This document shows, piece by piece, positions 54,146-64,000 of a stretch of 64,000 nucleotides of DNA (position 1 is the stretch's first letter; each line of letters opens with the position of its first letter). The notes under the pieces are model-generated. The model was not told the DNA's origin, ran no database searches, and saw only the letters and a program-made list of their open reading frames with translations. The position numbers and the translations under genes are program-made. The DNA lies in NCBI RefSeq assembly GCF_016862555.1, contig NZ_BONE01000024.1, positions 1-64,000 on the forward strand. Direction: 5' to 3'. The stretch is from Asanoa siamensis (GTDB lineage: Bacteria > Actinomycetota > Actinomycetes > Mycobacteriales > Micromonosporaceae).

Positions 54146-55519
54146 ATGCGATTCACGTGGACGATCAGCGTCGCCGCCACCGCGGCGTCCACCTACGCGC
54201 TGGACGCGGTCGCCGCGGCGGCCGGCGCCGGCCTCGTGGCCTCGGGCCTGCTCGCGGGCCTCGACCAAAGTTGGGTGCTGGCCATGCTCGTCGGCAGCTA
54301 CCTGACCTGGGCCGTGGGCCTGGGTGTCAACCTGCGGGCCAACGGTCGCCTGCTGGCCGCGACGGGCACGAGCACCAACGTGCTGTCCAAGGCGGCGTAC
54401 GAGATGGCCCGCCGGCGCGGCCGGTCACCGCGGCTGCCAGCGGCCGTCGCGTACGCCGCCACCGAGGTCGCCAAGGAGCTGCCCTACTACGCGGCGGCGT
54501 TCGGTGCCGCCGCCGCGACGGACACGATCACCACGACCGACGCGCTGATCTTCCTCGCCGGCGCGAACCTCGGTGCGGCCCTCTACGAGTACGGCCTCGC
54601 CCGCCTCACCACCGCCGTCCTGCGCCGCCGCCGGTACGCGTCCTTCGACACCGACTGGGATCCGGCCCGCTACCTGGCCGACTACTACCGCACCGTCGAG
54701 CCCGACGAGATCGTCACCATCGCGTTCCTCGTCGACGCCCTGCGGCACGCGGAACGCGACCAGCCGGTGCTGTTCTTCGGCGTCGGGCCCACGATGCACC
54801 ACGTGTTCGCGGCCGCGGAGAGAGCCTCCGAGATCCACCTGGGCGACTACCTGCCGGCGAACCTCGCCGAGATCCGGCGCTGGATCGACGGGGAGCCGGG
54901 CGCCCACGACTGGCGCCCGTTCATCCGGCACACGCTGCGCTGCGAGACGGGCCGCGAGCCGACCGAAGCCGAGGTGGCGAACCGCGCGGACCTGACCAGA
55001 GCGAAGATCACCCGGCTCGTACGCGTCGACGCCGGCGATCCGCGCCCCGTCGACCAGCGGTACGCGACCGTGGTCAGCGCCTACTGCGCCGACTCCGCCA
55101 CCGACGACCCCGCCACCTGGCGCCGCTTCATGCGCAACATCACGGGCCTGGTCCGGCCCGGCGGCCTGTTCGTCACCGCCGCGCTGCACCGCTGCCGCGG
55201 CTACACCGTCGGCGGCCGGCTGTTCCCCAGCGCGAACGTCGGGGAAGACGACCTCCGGGCGGTGCTGCGACCCGCGTTCGACCCGCACGTCGAGGTCCGG
55301 GCCACCGGCCAGGACACGACCCACGGGTACGCCGCGGTCCTGCTCGCGTGGGGGCTAAGCGTCGGCCCAGCCGAAGTGGTCGAGCGGTCCGTGGCCCGTG
55401 CCCAGGCGCCAGTGGGCGCCGCCCGCGACCGCGCGGCTGACGAAGGCCTTGGCACCTTCGAGCGCCGTCCGGAGGTCGTCCCCCTGGGCCAGATGGGCGG
55501 CGGTGGCCGCCGCGAATGA
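54146..55519 (+). CDS. Membrane domain fused to NNMT/PNMT-like methyltransferase
   Basis: 457 residues as read. The first roughly 155 contain about four hydrophobic segments. From about 165 a SAM-dependent methyltransferase of the NNMT/PNMT/TEMT type begins (DWDPARYLADYYRTVEPDE), with SAM loop FFGVGPTMHHV near 208 and a late core strand GGLFVTAAL. The catalytic domain should end near LLAWG (about residue 402), yet the frame runs on 165 nt antisense through thiD. A one-base change in the GGGGG at 55350-55354 would put the TAA at 55356 in frame. The substrate amine is unknown. Confidence 0.7.
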   Translation: MRFTWTISVAATAASTYALDAVAAAAGAGLVASGLLAGLDQSWVLAMLVGSYLTWAVGLGVNLRANGRLLAATGTSTNVLSKAAYEMARRRGRSPRLPAAVAYAATEVAKELPYYAAAFGAAAATDTITTTDALIFLAGANLGAALYEYGLARLTTAVLRRRRYASFDTDWDPARYLADYYRTVEPDEIVTIAFLVDALRHAERDQPVLFFGVGPTMHHVFAAAERASEIHLGDYLPANLAEIRRWIDGEPGAHDWRPFIRHTLRCETGREPTEAEVANRADLTRAKITRLVRVDAGDPRPVDQRYATVVSAYCADSATDDPATWRRFMRNITGLVRPGGLFVTAALHRCRGYTVGGRLFPSANVGEDDLRAVLRPAFDPHVEVRATGQDTTHGYAAVLLAWGLSVGPAEVVERSVARAQAPVGAARDRAADEGLGTFERRPEVVPLGQMGGGGRRE

Positions 55520-56160
55520 GCAGCCGGTGCCGTGGTTGTTGGGGGTGTCGATCCACGGCCCATGCAACTCGTAGGCCTCCTTGCCGTCCCAGACCACGTC
55601 GACCGCCTCGCCGGTCGCCTCACCCGCCGGGTGGCCGCCCTTGACCACCGCGGCCGCGGCACCCAGATCGCCGAGCGCGCGAGCCGCCGCGTGCTGGTCG
55701 TCGCGGTTCCGGATCGGCGTGCCGAGCAGCACCTCGGCCTCGCGCAGGTTCGGCGTCACCACCGTGGCGTGCGGGAAGAGCAGCGAACGGTAGGCCACCT
55801 CCGCCGACGGTTCCAGGAGGCGGTCGCCGCTGGAGGAGACCATCACCGGGTCGACGACGAGGTGGGGGAGGCGGCCCGCCGCGGCCAGTGCCGCGACCGC
55901 CTCGACCGTCGCGGCGGTGGCCAGCATGCCGGTCTTCACCGCGCCGACCGGGAGGTCGTCCAGGACCGCGTCGATCTGCGCCACGACGAAATCCGTCGGG
56001 GTCGCGTGCACGCCGCGGACGCCGATGGTGTTCTGCGCCGTCAGCGCCGTGATCGCGCTCGTGCCGTACACCCGCAGCGCCGCGAAGGTCTTCAGGTCGG
56101 CCTGGATGCCGGCGCCGCCACCGGAGTCCGAGCCCGCGATGGTCAGCGCGACGGGTGGGT

Positions 56161-56164
<4 letters not shown>
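55355..56164 (-). CDS. thiD: Hydroxymethylpyrimidine/phosphomethylpyrimidine kinase
   Basis: 269 residues of the ribokinase-like family, with [20 protein letters not shown] at the N-terminus, [15 protein letters not shown] in the middle, and [15 protein letters not shown] with the catalytic region near residue 205. ThiD phosphorylates HMP and HMP-P for thiamine synthesis. The GTG start overlaps the upstream ThiE-like stop (GTGA). Last gene of the thiamine operon. Confidence 0.93.
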
Positions 56165-57690
<1,526 letters not shown>

Positions 57691-57694
<4 letters not shown>

Positions 57695-58785
57695 CGGAAC
57701 CTCCCGTCCATCGTGAACGGTGCCGCGTAGGCGGGCAGCGTCCCCTCGGTCAACAGGTCGGCGATCGCGTCCGCGGTCGCCGGGGTCAGCAGGACGCCGT
57801 TGCGGTGGTGGCCGGTGGCCAGCACCAGCCCCGGCAGCGGCGACGGGCCGAGCAGCGGTGCGTTGTCGGGCGTGCCCGGGCGCCAGCGGGCCAGCGTCTC
57901 CACCAGCTCCAGCTCGGCGACCTCCGGGACCACCTCGATCGCGTCGCGGAGCAGGTCGTGCACGGCGCCGGCCGTCACCGTCGCGTCGAACCCCAGCTCC
58001 TCGCTGGTCGCGCCGACCACGAGCCGGTCGTCGGCGGAGGGCACCAGGTAGACGTGCCGGCCGCGCACCAGCGCCCGGATCGTGCCCGCGAGCAGCCCGT
58101 CGCCGCCGCGCAGGCGCAGGATCTGGCCCTTCACCGGCCGCACCGGGAGTGGGGGAGTGCCGGGCAGGGCACCGCTCCAGGCGCCGAGCGCCAGGACGAC
58201 GGTGTCGCCGCCCAGCACAGCGCCGCTCGACAGCACCACCCCGGTCGCGCGGTCGTCGGTGACGGCCAACGCGGCGATCCGCGACCGGACGATCTCGACC
58301 CCGGCGTCGACGGCGGCAGTCAGCAGCGCGGCGTGCAGCGCCCGCGGCTCGATGGAGTGGTCCGTCGGCGCGTGCAGGGCGCCGCGCACCCGCGGGCTCA
58401 GCGCCGGCTCGCGCCGCCGGGCCTGTCCCGCCGTCAGGCGCTCGACCGGGAGCCCGGACTCGACGTAGTAGGCGTGCAGCCGGTCCAGCGCCGCCATGTC
58501 GTCGGCGTCGAAACCGACCTCCACGGTGCCGGCCGTACGCAGCGCGACGGTGCCGCCGAGATCGGCGAGGAAGCCCGGATACCGGGCCAGCGACTCCCGG
58601 CTGAGCGCCCGCAGAGCCTCCTCGCCGTACGCCGCCTCGGTCAGCGGCGCCAGCATCCCGGCCGCCGCCCGCGACGCACCGTCGCCGGGCGCGTCGTCGA
58701 CCACCGTCACGGACAGCCCGCGCGTGGCCGCCCGCCAGGCCACCGCGAGCCCGATCAGCCCGCCGCCGGCCACCACGACGGTCAT
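57691..58785 (-). CDS. thiO: Glycine oxidase ThiO
   Basis: 364 residues, an FAD-dependent D-amino-acid-oxidase-like enzyme. The FAD motif [18 protein letters not shown] is at residue 3, and later parts include [21 protein letters not shown] and [16 protein letters not shown] near the end. It oxidises glycine to the imine used by ThiG. ATGA overlaps on both sides. Confidence 0.93.
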
Positions 58786-59387
58786 GTCACGTCCAGCGCG
58801 GCCAGGAACTCCGCCGCGGCCGCGGCCGGATCCGCCGCCCCCGACACCGCGGACACGACCGCGACGCCGTGCGCCCCGGCCTTGCGGAGCGCCGGCACCC
58901 GGTCGACGGTCACCCCGCCGATCGCGATCACGGGCACCCGCACCGCGACGGCCACCGCCGCGACACCGGCGGGCCCGATCGGGTCGGGCAGGCCGTCCTT
59001 CGTGGTCGTCGCGAACGCCGGCCCCACACCCAGATAGTCGGCGCCCGCCGTCACCAGCGCGGCCGCCGTCACCGGGTCCCGGGCGGTGCCGCCGATGAGG
59101 TGGGCGGGCCCCGCGATCCGGCGTACGACCTCGATCGGCAGGTCGTCGGCGCCGACGTGGGTGCCGTCCGCCCGCGCGGCGAGCGCCAGGTCGACCCGGT
59201 CGTTGACGATGCAGAGCGCCCGGTCCGCGCGGCAGAGCAACACGACCTCACGCGCGAACGCGTACCGCTGCCTGTCGCTGCCGGTCTTGGTGCGGACCTG
59301 GACCACCGGCGCCCCACCCGCCAGCGCGGCCCGCACCGCCGCCAGACCACCGTCGGCGGACGTCACCACGTGCAGGCGCCCGATCAT
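58782..59387 (-). CDS. thiE: Thiamine-phosphate synthase
   Basis: 201 residues, starting [14 protein letters not shown]. It has the ThiE pattern [49 protein letters not shown] and VPVIAIGGV. It joins HMP-PP and thiazole phosphate. The ATG overlaps the transporter stop. It is the first biosynthetic gene after the transporter. Confidence 0.92.
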   Translation of the reverse strand: MIGRLHVVTSADGGLAAVRAALAGGAPVVQVRTKTGSDRQRYAFAREVVLLCRADRALCIVNDRVDLALAARADGTHVGADDLPIEVVRRIAGPAHLIGGTARDPVTAAALVTAGADYLGVGPAFATTTKDGLPDPIGPAGVAAVAVAVRVPVIAIGGVTVDRVPALRKAGAHGVAVVSAVSGAADPAAAAAEFLAALDVT

Positions 59388-60700
59388 GGCGCCACCACCT
59401 TCCGTCGCCGCCCCGGCAGCAGGATCACCGTCGTCAGCACCGCCGCCACCGCGAGGCTGACCAACGAGGCCGACCAGCCGTTGGCCGGGTCGATGCCGAG
59501 GTCCTGCTGCCGCGCCGTCCACCAGGCCGTCCAGCCCTGCCCGACCGACGGGAAGAACGTCGGCAGCGTGAGTTGGTACGCCACGAAGCCCGCGGCCCAG
59601 GGGAGCAGCAGCCACGGCCGGGCGGGCGCGGTCGCGGACACGTCCCAGCGCCCGCGCGGCAGCACGAAGTAGGCGATCGCGAACACCCCGACCAGCGGCA
59701 CGAAGACCGCGCCGATCAGGAACAGGAACGGCTCGTACGAGACGATGTCGACGACGAGGGCCAGCACCGTGGCGACGGCGCCCACCACGACGGCCAGCAC
59801 GCGCCGGGAGAGCCGCTCGAGGATGTTCCCCGTCGACACCGCCGTCGAGTAGACGTTCGCGAAGGCCTCGTCGACCTCGACCACGACCAGCACGGCCAGG
59901 GCGACGGCGCCGAGCGGCACGGCCAGCAGCGCGTCGACCACGTCCAGCCCGCCGGCCCCGTACGCGGCCAGGGCGAGGGCACCCAGCAGGAAGCAGGCGA
60001 TCGTCGCCGTGCCGTAGCCGACCGCGGCGCCCGCGAACGCGGCCCGGCCCGTGCGGGTGTGCCGGGTGTAGTCGGCGACCAGCGGGAACCACGACACCGG
60101 CAACGCGATGACCACGTCGACGGCCGTCCAGAACGAGCCGCCGTCGCCCGGCACCGGCTGGGGCGCGGCCCGCAGCACCTCGACGAAGAGGTAGGCGCCG
60201 GCGATCAGCGCCGCCCAGACGGCGTACCGGGCGAGCAACCGGACGGCACCTTGCGGCCGCATCGCCATCCAGGTGGCGGCGACGCCGGCGAGCAGCACGA
60301 AGGGCCACTTCGGCGCGTCCAGCACGGCCGACGCCGCCGACGCGATGATGAAGATCTCGAAGGTGGCCCAACCCACGCACTGGACCACGTTGACCACGGT
60401 GGGCAGGTACGAGAGCCGCCGACCGAGCAGGCCGCGCAGCAGCACCATCGCCGGCGCGCCCTCGCGGGCACCGGCGGCGGCGCCGAGGCCGAGCAGCACA
60501 GAGCCGATGACGGCCCCGACGACGATGGCGGCGGCGGTGACCCAGAGGGACCGCCCCGGCAGCACGGCGAAGGTGGCCGCGACGGGAAGCAACAGGCTGA
60601 CGCCGAGGCTGCCGAACAGACCGGCGGTGTCGCGGAAGCCGAGGGCCCGCGCGGGCTGCGCGCGCTCGTCGGCCACGGCGGCGACAGAGGACAGTGACAC
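59384..60700 (-). CDS. NCS1-family permease (CytX-like), likely HMP uptake
   Basis: 438 residues with about twelve membrane segments. The NCS1 signature region includes SWFPLVADYTRHTR and EVDEAFANVYSTAVS. NCS1 carriers move pyrimidines, and CytX-type members next to thiamine genes are thought to import hydroxymethylpyrimidine. The GTG start has AGGGAG directly upstream, part of the riboswitch expression platform. It heads the riboswitch-controlled operon. Confidence 0.88.
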   Translation of the reverse strand: MSLSSVAAVADERAQPARALGFRDTAGLFGSLGVSLLLPVAATFAVLPGRSLWVTAAAIVVGAVIGSVLLGLGAAAGAREGAPAMVLLRGLLGRRLSYLPTVVNVVQCVGWATFEIFIIASAASAVLDAPKWPFVLLAGVAATWMAMRPQGAVRLLARYAVWAALIAGAYLFVEVLRAAPQPVPGDGGSFWTAVDVVIALPVSWFPLVADYTRHTRTGRAAFAGAAVGYGTATIACFLLGALALAAYGAGGLDVVDALLAVPLGAVALAVLVVVEVDEAFANVYSTAVSTGNILERLSRRVLAVVVGAVATVLALVVDIVSYEPFLFLIGAVFVPLVGVFAIAYFVLPRGRWDVSATAPARPWLLLPWAAGFVAYQLTLPTFFPSVGQGWTAWWTARQQDLGIDPANGWSASLVSLAVAAVLTTVILLPGRRRKVVAP

Positions 60701-60704
60701 GGGA

Positions 60705-60797
60705 CGCTCCCTACGCCGGCATTACCCGGACCAGGTTCCGACGGTCGGCGGCGCGTCAGCCGCCCTCTCAGCCCGGTGCTCCGAGCTCCCGTTGTGA
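60705..60797 (-). promoter_or_regulatory. TPP riboswitch (THI element)
   Basis: On the minus strand the sequence contains ACGGGAGC, the conserved GGCTGAGAGGG (CTGAGA at 60771-60766), then GAACCTGGTCCGGGTAATGCC and GCGTAGGGAG. The order and the short variable P3 arm fit the TPP-binding aptamer. The AGGGAG at its end doubles as the ribosome site of the permease gene, so TPP binding probably blocks translation initiation of the transporter and the coupled operon. Confidence 0.93.
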
Positions 60798-60846
60798 CTT
60801 CCGGCAGGCTACGACAATCCAGCCCGCGACGCCATGGTTACGCAGA

Positions 60847-61497
60847 TCACCCGCGTGTCACCGGCAGTCGCGAGCGGCCGAGCATCGCCACCACGAGCAG
60901 GAACAGCGCCAGCAGGGGTACGGACCAGCGGGCCGCCACGAGCAGCGCGGCGGCGACGGTGGCCCCGGCGGTCAGCGCGGCGAGTTGCCCGACGGCGGCC
61001 GCCCGCTGCCCCCGCTTGCCGGTGACCAGGTCGTGCACGGCCCCGGTGAGGGTGCCGGTCAGGTAGGTGGTCGACTCGTGCAGCCACCGCGCCACCACAC
61101 TCTGCAGGCCCATCGCGAGACTGCCGGCGGCCAGCAGCAGCAACCGGTTGGTCCGCCCCGGCTCGCCGTCGGTCGCGATCCAGCCCCCGGTCAACGCGCC
61201 CAGCAGGGCCAGTTCGACGAGCAGATGCCCCGGCCAGCGGAAGCGGGGCACCCACAGCGCCAGTGCCACCCCGGCCGCGTACGCGCCGACCGCGACCGCC
61301 GGTGCGGCGAACGCGTGGTCGGACGTGCTGCCGATGCCGAGGCCGACGGTGACCAGGTTTCCGGTCACCACGCTGGCGAAGGCGCCGCCCAGGCCGACGA
61401 TCGCGATCAGGTCGACGGCGCCGGCGCAGGCGGCGAGGGAGAGCGGGGTGACCCGGCGCCCGCCGCGCCTGGCCAACCCCGCCGGCTCCACAGGCAC
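60847..61497 (-). CDS. DUF1275 (YoaK-like) membrane protein
   Basis: 216 residues with about six hydrophobic segments. SLAACAGAVDLIAIVGLGGAF and VVTGNLVTVGLG are the family pattern, with ESTTYLTGTLTGAVHDL in the second half. DUF1275 proteins are conserved membrane proteins of unknown transport role. The GTG start at 61497 is the first in-frame start after the GC-rich spacer. Confidence 0.82.
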   Translation of the reverse strand: MPVEPAGLARRGGRRVTPLSLAACAGAVDLIAIVGLGGAFASVVTGNLVTVGLGIGSTSDHAFAAPAVAVGAYAAGVALALWVPRFRWPGHLLVELALLGALTGGWIATDGEPGRTNRLLLLAAGSLAMGLQSVVARWLHESTTYLTGTLTGAVHDLVTGKRGQRAAAVGQLAALTAGATVAAALLVAARWSVPLLALFLLVVAMLGRSRLPVTRG

Positions 61498-61865
61498 ACG
61501 GTACGCGTTGATCCGGACTATGTGCCCGAAACCGGATCAACCCACCCGACGGGGTGGGCGCCGGGCCGAGGGGCGGCGCGGGCGCGGCCGGCGGGGCCCG
61601 CTGCGGCGGTGCCGGCGGCGCGGGCCGGGCGGTGGTCCGGCGGTCACGGGGTGGAGCGATGTGGACGGAGCATCGAGCGGCCTCTCTGGAGCGGGTGGGG
61701 CGGCCCGACTCTACGAGGCGTTCGTCGCCGGTGGTGCGTCCTTAACCGAGACCTAATGCCACCTTGAGATGCCGCCGCCACGGCCGGCGGGACGGCGGCG
61801 GCCGTGGCGACGAGCACCCCCGGGCCGCCAGTCGGCGTGCGGCGGCCCGAGGTCGCGTGGGCGCT
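61498..61865. other. GC-rich spacer between two minus-strand genes
   Basis: No convincing gene lies in these 368 bases; open frames here have low-complexity GA/R-rich translations without ribosome sites. A promoter for the DUF1275 gene is expected at its left side but not identified. The right side holds two hairpins: GCCACGGCC (61777-61785) pairs with GGCCGTGGC (61800-61808), and a second described separately. Confidence 0.7.
61821..61849 (-). terminator. Hairpin downstream of the DUF1996 gene
   Basis: CGGGCCGCC (61821-61829) pairs with GGCGGCCCG (61841-61849) with an 11-nt loop. It is 17 nt beyond the stop of the minus-strand gene. It has no T-run. A further hairpin (61777-61808) follows, which suggests tandem termination. 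Confidence 0.55.
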
Positions 61866-63029
61866 CTAGAAGGCGCCGTCAGAGCCGCACTTGTAGCCCT
61901 GGTTGAGGCAGTTCCGCACCCGCTGCGCGAGCGCGTCGGGCTCCCAGGCGTTGAAGAAGTCGGCGTGCATCGAGAATCCCGTACCGGACGAGAGCTTGAG
62001 GCCCGTCGTGTTGGTGCTCAGCGGGTAGCCGATGACGAACGAGACCGACGGGATCGCCACGGGGAACCTGCCCGAGCACCTGCCGTCGCGGTCCGCCGGG
62101 CCGACGTGCGACTTGTGGTCGGGGCTGTCGAGGTGCTTGCCGTCCCAGCAGTCCGGGAACGTCACCTGGCGCACCAGGTTGGCGGTCTTCGCGCAGACCG
62201 GCCACTCGCCGTCGGGGGTGCGACCCGTCTCGCCGCCGATGCCACCGCACCAGAAGCGGTTGCCCTGCTTGTCGGGCGTGTCCGTCTGCCGCTTCGCGTC
62301 ACCGGTGATCATGCGGAAGCCCAGCGGGAACGGCACCGTCCGGCTCGGGTCCTTCAACCGCGATCCATAATAGACGGTGACGCCGCTCGGGTTGACGGCC
62401 TTGCCGTTCTGCAGGAGCGTCGGGATCCAGTACGCGGAGTGGTCCTGGGCCGGCGTGCACGAGGTCTTCTTGTTGGCGAACAGCGACGCGGCGGTGGAGT
62501 GCGCGTTCGTGCTCGTGTTGCCCATGAACGTGTGGTTGTGCGAGGCGCCGACCAACCCCGGCACGACGATCGGGTCGTCGTCGTTGCGGTGGCTGACCTT
62601 GCACGAGGCGTTGAACTCGGGCACCTTGACCGGGTTGCCGGTCACCTTCCGCGGCGTGCGCGCGAAGAACGCCCGCACGTCCGCCGCCTGCTTCGCCGGG
62701 TCGACCGGCACCCAGCCGCCCTTGGCGGCCGGCGGCGACCCCGGCGTCTTGGTGGCTGCCGGCGCAGTGGTCGGTTCCGGCGGGGCCGTGGTCGGCCCGG
62801 CGGTCGGCGCGGCCCCAGGGTCGGCATAGGCGGCGGAGTCCGGCAGGACGTCGGTGGTACCGGCCTCGACCACGTCGGTCGCGGAAGCCGGGGCCGGGTT
62901 TGAAGAGCGCGCGCCGGCGGCTGCCACCGCCCCGGTCGCCGCCAGGGCCACGAGGACCGGGATCGCGACGAGAATGGTGGACCGCCGGCGCAGGAACGGG
63001 CGCCGGGGCGGGGGAGTCGGTTCGTACAT
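61866..63029 (-). CDS. Exported DUF1996 domain protein
   Basis: 387 residues. A basic N-terminus (PPRRPFLRRRST) and membrane segment (about 20-42) lead to a Pro/Thr/Ala-rich linker and a DUF1996 domain. Signature pieces are VPGLVGASHNHTFMGN, NPSGVTVYYGSRL, WCGGIGG, FPDCWDGKHLDSPDHKSHV and the final CLNQGYKCGSDGAF. Four or more Cys may pair as disulfides. DUF1996 proteins are secreted and of unknown, possibly polysaccharide-related, role. ATG at 63029 has GAGAGG five bases upstream. Confidence 0.85.
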   Translation of the reverse strand: MYEPTPPPRRPFLRRRSTILVAIPVLVALAATGAVAAAGARSSNPAPASATDVVEAGTTDVLPDSAAYADPGAAPTAGPTTAPPEPTTAPAATKTPGSPPAAKGGWVPVDPAKQAADVRAFFARTPRKVTGNPVKVPEFNASCKVSHRNDDDPIVVPGLVGASHNHTFMGNTSTNAHSTAASLFANKKTSCTPAQDHSAYWIPTLLQNGKAVNPSGVTVYYGSRLKDPSRTVPFPLGFRMITGDAKRQTDTPDKQGNRFWCGGIGGETGRTPDGEWPVCAKTANLVRQVTFPDCWDGKHLDSPDHKSHVGPADRDGRCSGRFPVAIPSVSFVIGYPLSTNTTGLKLSSGTGFSMHADFFNAWEPDALAQRVRNCLNQGYKCGSDGAF

Positions 63030-63160
63030 CGGGGCCTCTCGGGATCCGGTCATGGGGCAGCCCGAATGTAGGTACGCCGGAATGCGTTCAGCCGGTCCTT
63101 AAGGCGAACATAAGCGAGCTTTGGAAATCACTCGACTGGCATACGGGGTCGCCCGTCCGG

Positions 63161-63192
63161 ATAACAGAAAACGGCCCGCGAATTGCTGTTAT
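63161..63192 (-). terminator. AT-rich inverted repeat at the end of the MFS gene
   Basis: ATAACAG (63161-63167) pairs with CTGTTAT (63186-63192) around 18 nt, overlapping the MFS stop codon. The 7-bp stem is weak. It may be a terminator or an operator. Confidence 0.35.
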
Positions 63193-64000
63193 TCGGCCGG
63201 CGCGAGCACATCGCCCCGCGGGAAGAAGGCCGCGGCCACCGCGACGACGACGGCCACGATCAGCACGCCGACGAACACGCCGTGCACGGCGCGGACCAGC
63301 CTAACCGGATCGTCGTGGCCGCCGCGCAACGTCGCGTTGGCCACCGCGCCGAACACCGCGGTGCCCAGCGAACTGCCGACCGACCGCAGGAACAGGTTGT
63401 TGGCGGTGACGACGCCGCGGTCCCGCCACCCGACGCTCGACTGCGAGGCGATCAGCGTGGGGCTGACCGTGAGCCCCATCCCGAGCCCGATCACGAGGCT
63501 GGTGACGCCGACCTGCCAGACCGACGAGCCGCCGTCGAGCAGGAGCAGCAGCGCGCAGCCGACCACGATGATGCTCGCGCCGGCCAGCGCGCACCGCCGG
63601 AAGCCGAACCGCAGGTAGACCCGGCCGGACTGGGACGCCGCGATCGGCCAGCCGAGGGTCAGCGCGGCGAGGGCGAGGCCGGCGACCAGTGGGCCGACGC
63701 CGAGCGCCTCCTGAGCGTACGTCGGGACGTAGGAGGTCAGCCCGAGCAGGATCGCGCCGGCGCCCGCGGAGACCACGCCGCTGGCCACCAGCAGCCGGCG
63801 GCGGAACACCCAGAGCGGCAGGATCGGTTCGGTGGTCCGCCGCTCGACGAACAGGAACACGGCTAGCAGCAGCGCGCCGATGCCGAGCGTGGCGATGCTC
63901 GGGCCGGAGTCCCACGCCCACGCCTGGCCGCCCTCGAGCACGCCGAGGATCAGCAGGGTCAGGCCGGCGGTGAGCAGCACGGCGCCCCGGTAGTCGATCA
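63189..64000 (-). CDS. DHA2-type MFS drug exporter, N-terminal part outside window
   Basis: About 270 C-terminal residues are visible; the frame is open to the right edge (DYRGAVLLTAG). The eight or so membrane segments, GVGPLVAGLALAALTLGWP and GLGMGLTVSPTLIASQSSV match the 14-segment EmrB/QacA group. Substrate unknown. No ribosome site or start is in the window. Confidence 0.85.
   Translation of the reverse strand, partial: IDYRGAVLLTAGLTLLILGVLEGGQAWAWDSGPSIATLGIGALLLAVFLFVERRTTEPILPLWVFRRRLLVASGVVSAGAGAILLGLTSYVPTYAQEALGVGPLVAGLALAALTLGWPIAASQSGRVYLRFGFRRCALAGASIIVVGCALLLLLDGGSSVWQVGVTSLVIGLGMGLTVSPTLIASQSSVGWRDRGVVTANNLFLRSVGSSLGTAVFGAVANATLRGGHDDPVRLVRAVHGVFVGVLIVAVVVAVAAAFFPRGDVLAPAE

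Noticed and set aside
61554-61745. Small plus-strand gene in the GC-rich spacer
   Set aside because: Low-complexity Gly/Ala/Arg translation and no ribosome site.

Overview
This window is high-GC, gene-dense DNA from an actinomycete. The ESX-type secretion genes, many GTG starts, 1-4 nt stop/start overlaps (ATGA, GTGA) and overall gene content suggest Micromonosporaceae or a close relative. That placement is inferred from style and content, not from a marker gene.

Region 1 (1-22341) is a complete type VII secretion locus. mycP and eccD lie on the plus strand, eccE with an unknown partner on the minus strand, and eccB on the plus strand. A long minus-strand operon follows, running from eccC through two WXG100 proteins, an EspC-like protein, Pro/Gly-rich helical proteins and three small YbaB-like proteins to a membrane protein. 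Two more WXG-like genes diverge from eccC. An S9 peptidase (22378-24420) closes the region. The mycosin carries an insertion of about 130 residues, rich in Asn, Gly and Asp, between its catalytic Asp and His.

Region 2 (24375-37983) is the strongest candidate for an undescribed system. A tightly packed minus-strand operon encodes a helical-repeat protein, a CHAT (caspase-like) protease, an Hsp70, a GrpE-like protein, a J-like protein without HPD, an 895-residue zinc-ribbon protein, a diverged protein kinase, a PP2C phosphatase and a vWA protein. A divergent beta-propeller-like protein and a second vWA protein flank it. The kinase/PP2C/vWA triad is known from TerY-P type stress and conflict systems. 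Joining it to a CHAT protease and a dedicated Hsp70 set suggests a phosphorylation-switched, chaperone-gated protease.

Region 3 (38051-50585) is a binuclear-iron (propane/phenol-type) monooxygenase cluster: mimR divergent from a small gene and mimABCD, then an amidohydrolase, a DUF59 protein, an alcohol dehydrogenase, a dedicated GroEL and an Nramp metal transporter. I find three copies of the palindrome GTCTCA-N3-TGAGAC. Two lie between mimR and mimA, and one lies about 10 kb away in front of a 77-residue membrane protein. Each is followed, 21-22 nt downstream, by a -10-like hexamer. This defines a putative MimR regulon with four promoters.

Region 4 (50586-55519) holds a low-GC accessory pair, an ATPase/HTH regulator and a membrane-fused methyltransferase. 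Region 5 (55355-60797) is a thiamine operon (NCS1 transporter, thiE, thiO, thiS, thiG, a second thiE-like gene, thiD) under a TPP riboswitch. Region 6 (60847-64000) has a DUF1275 membrane protein, a DUF1996 exported protein and the 3' part of an MFS exporter gene. I saw no rRNA, tRNA, CRISPR array or insertion sequence.
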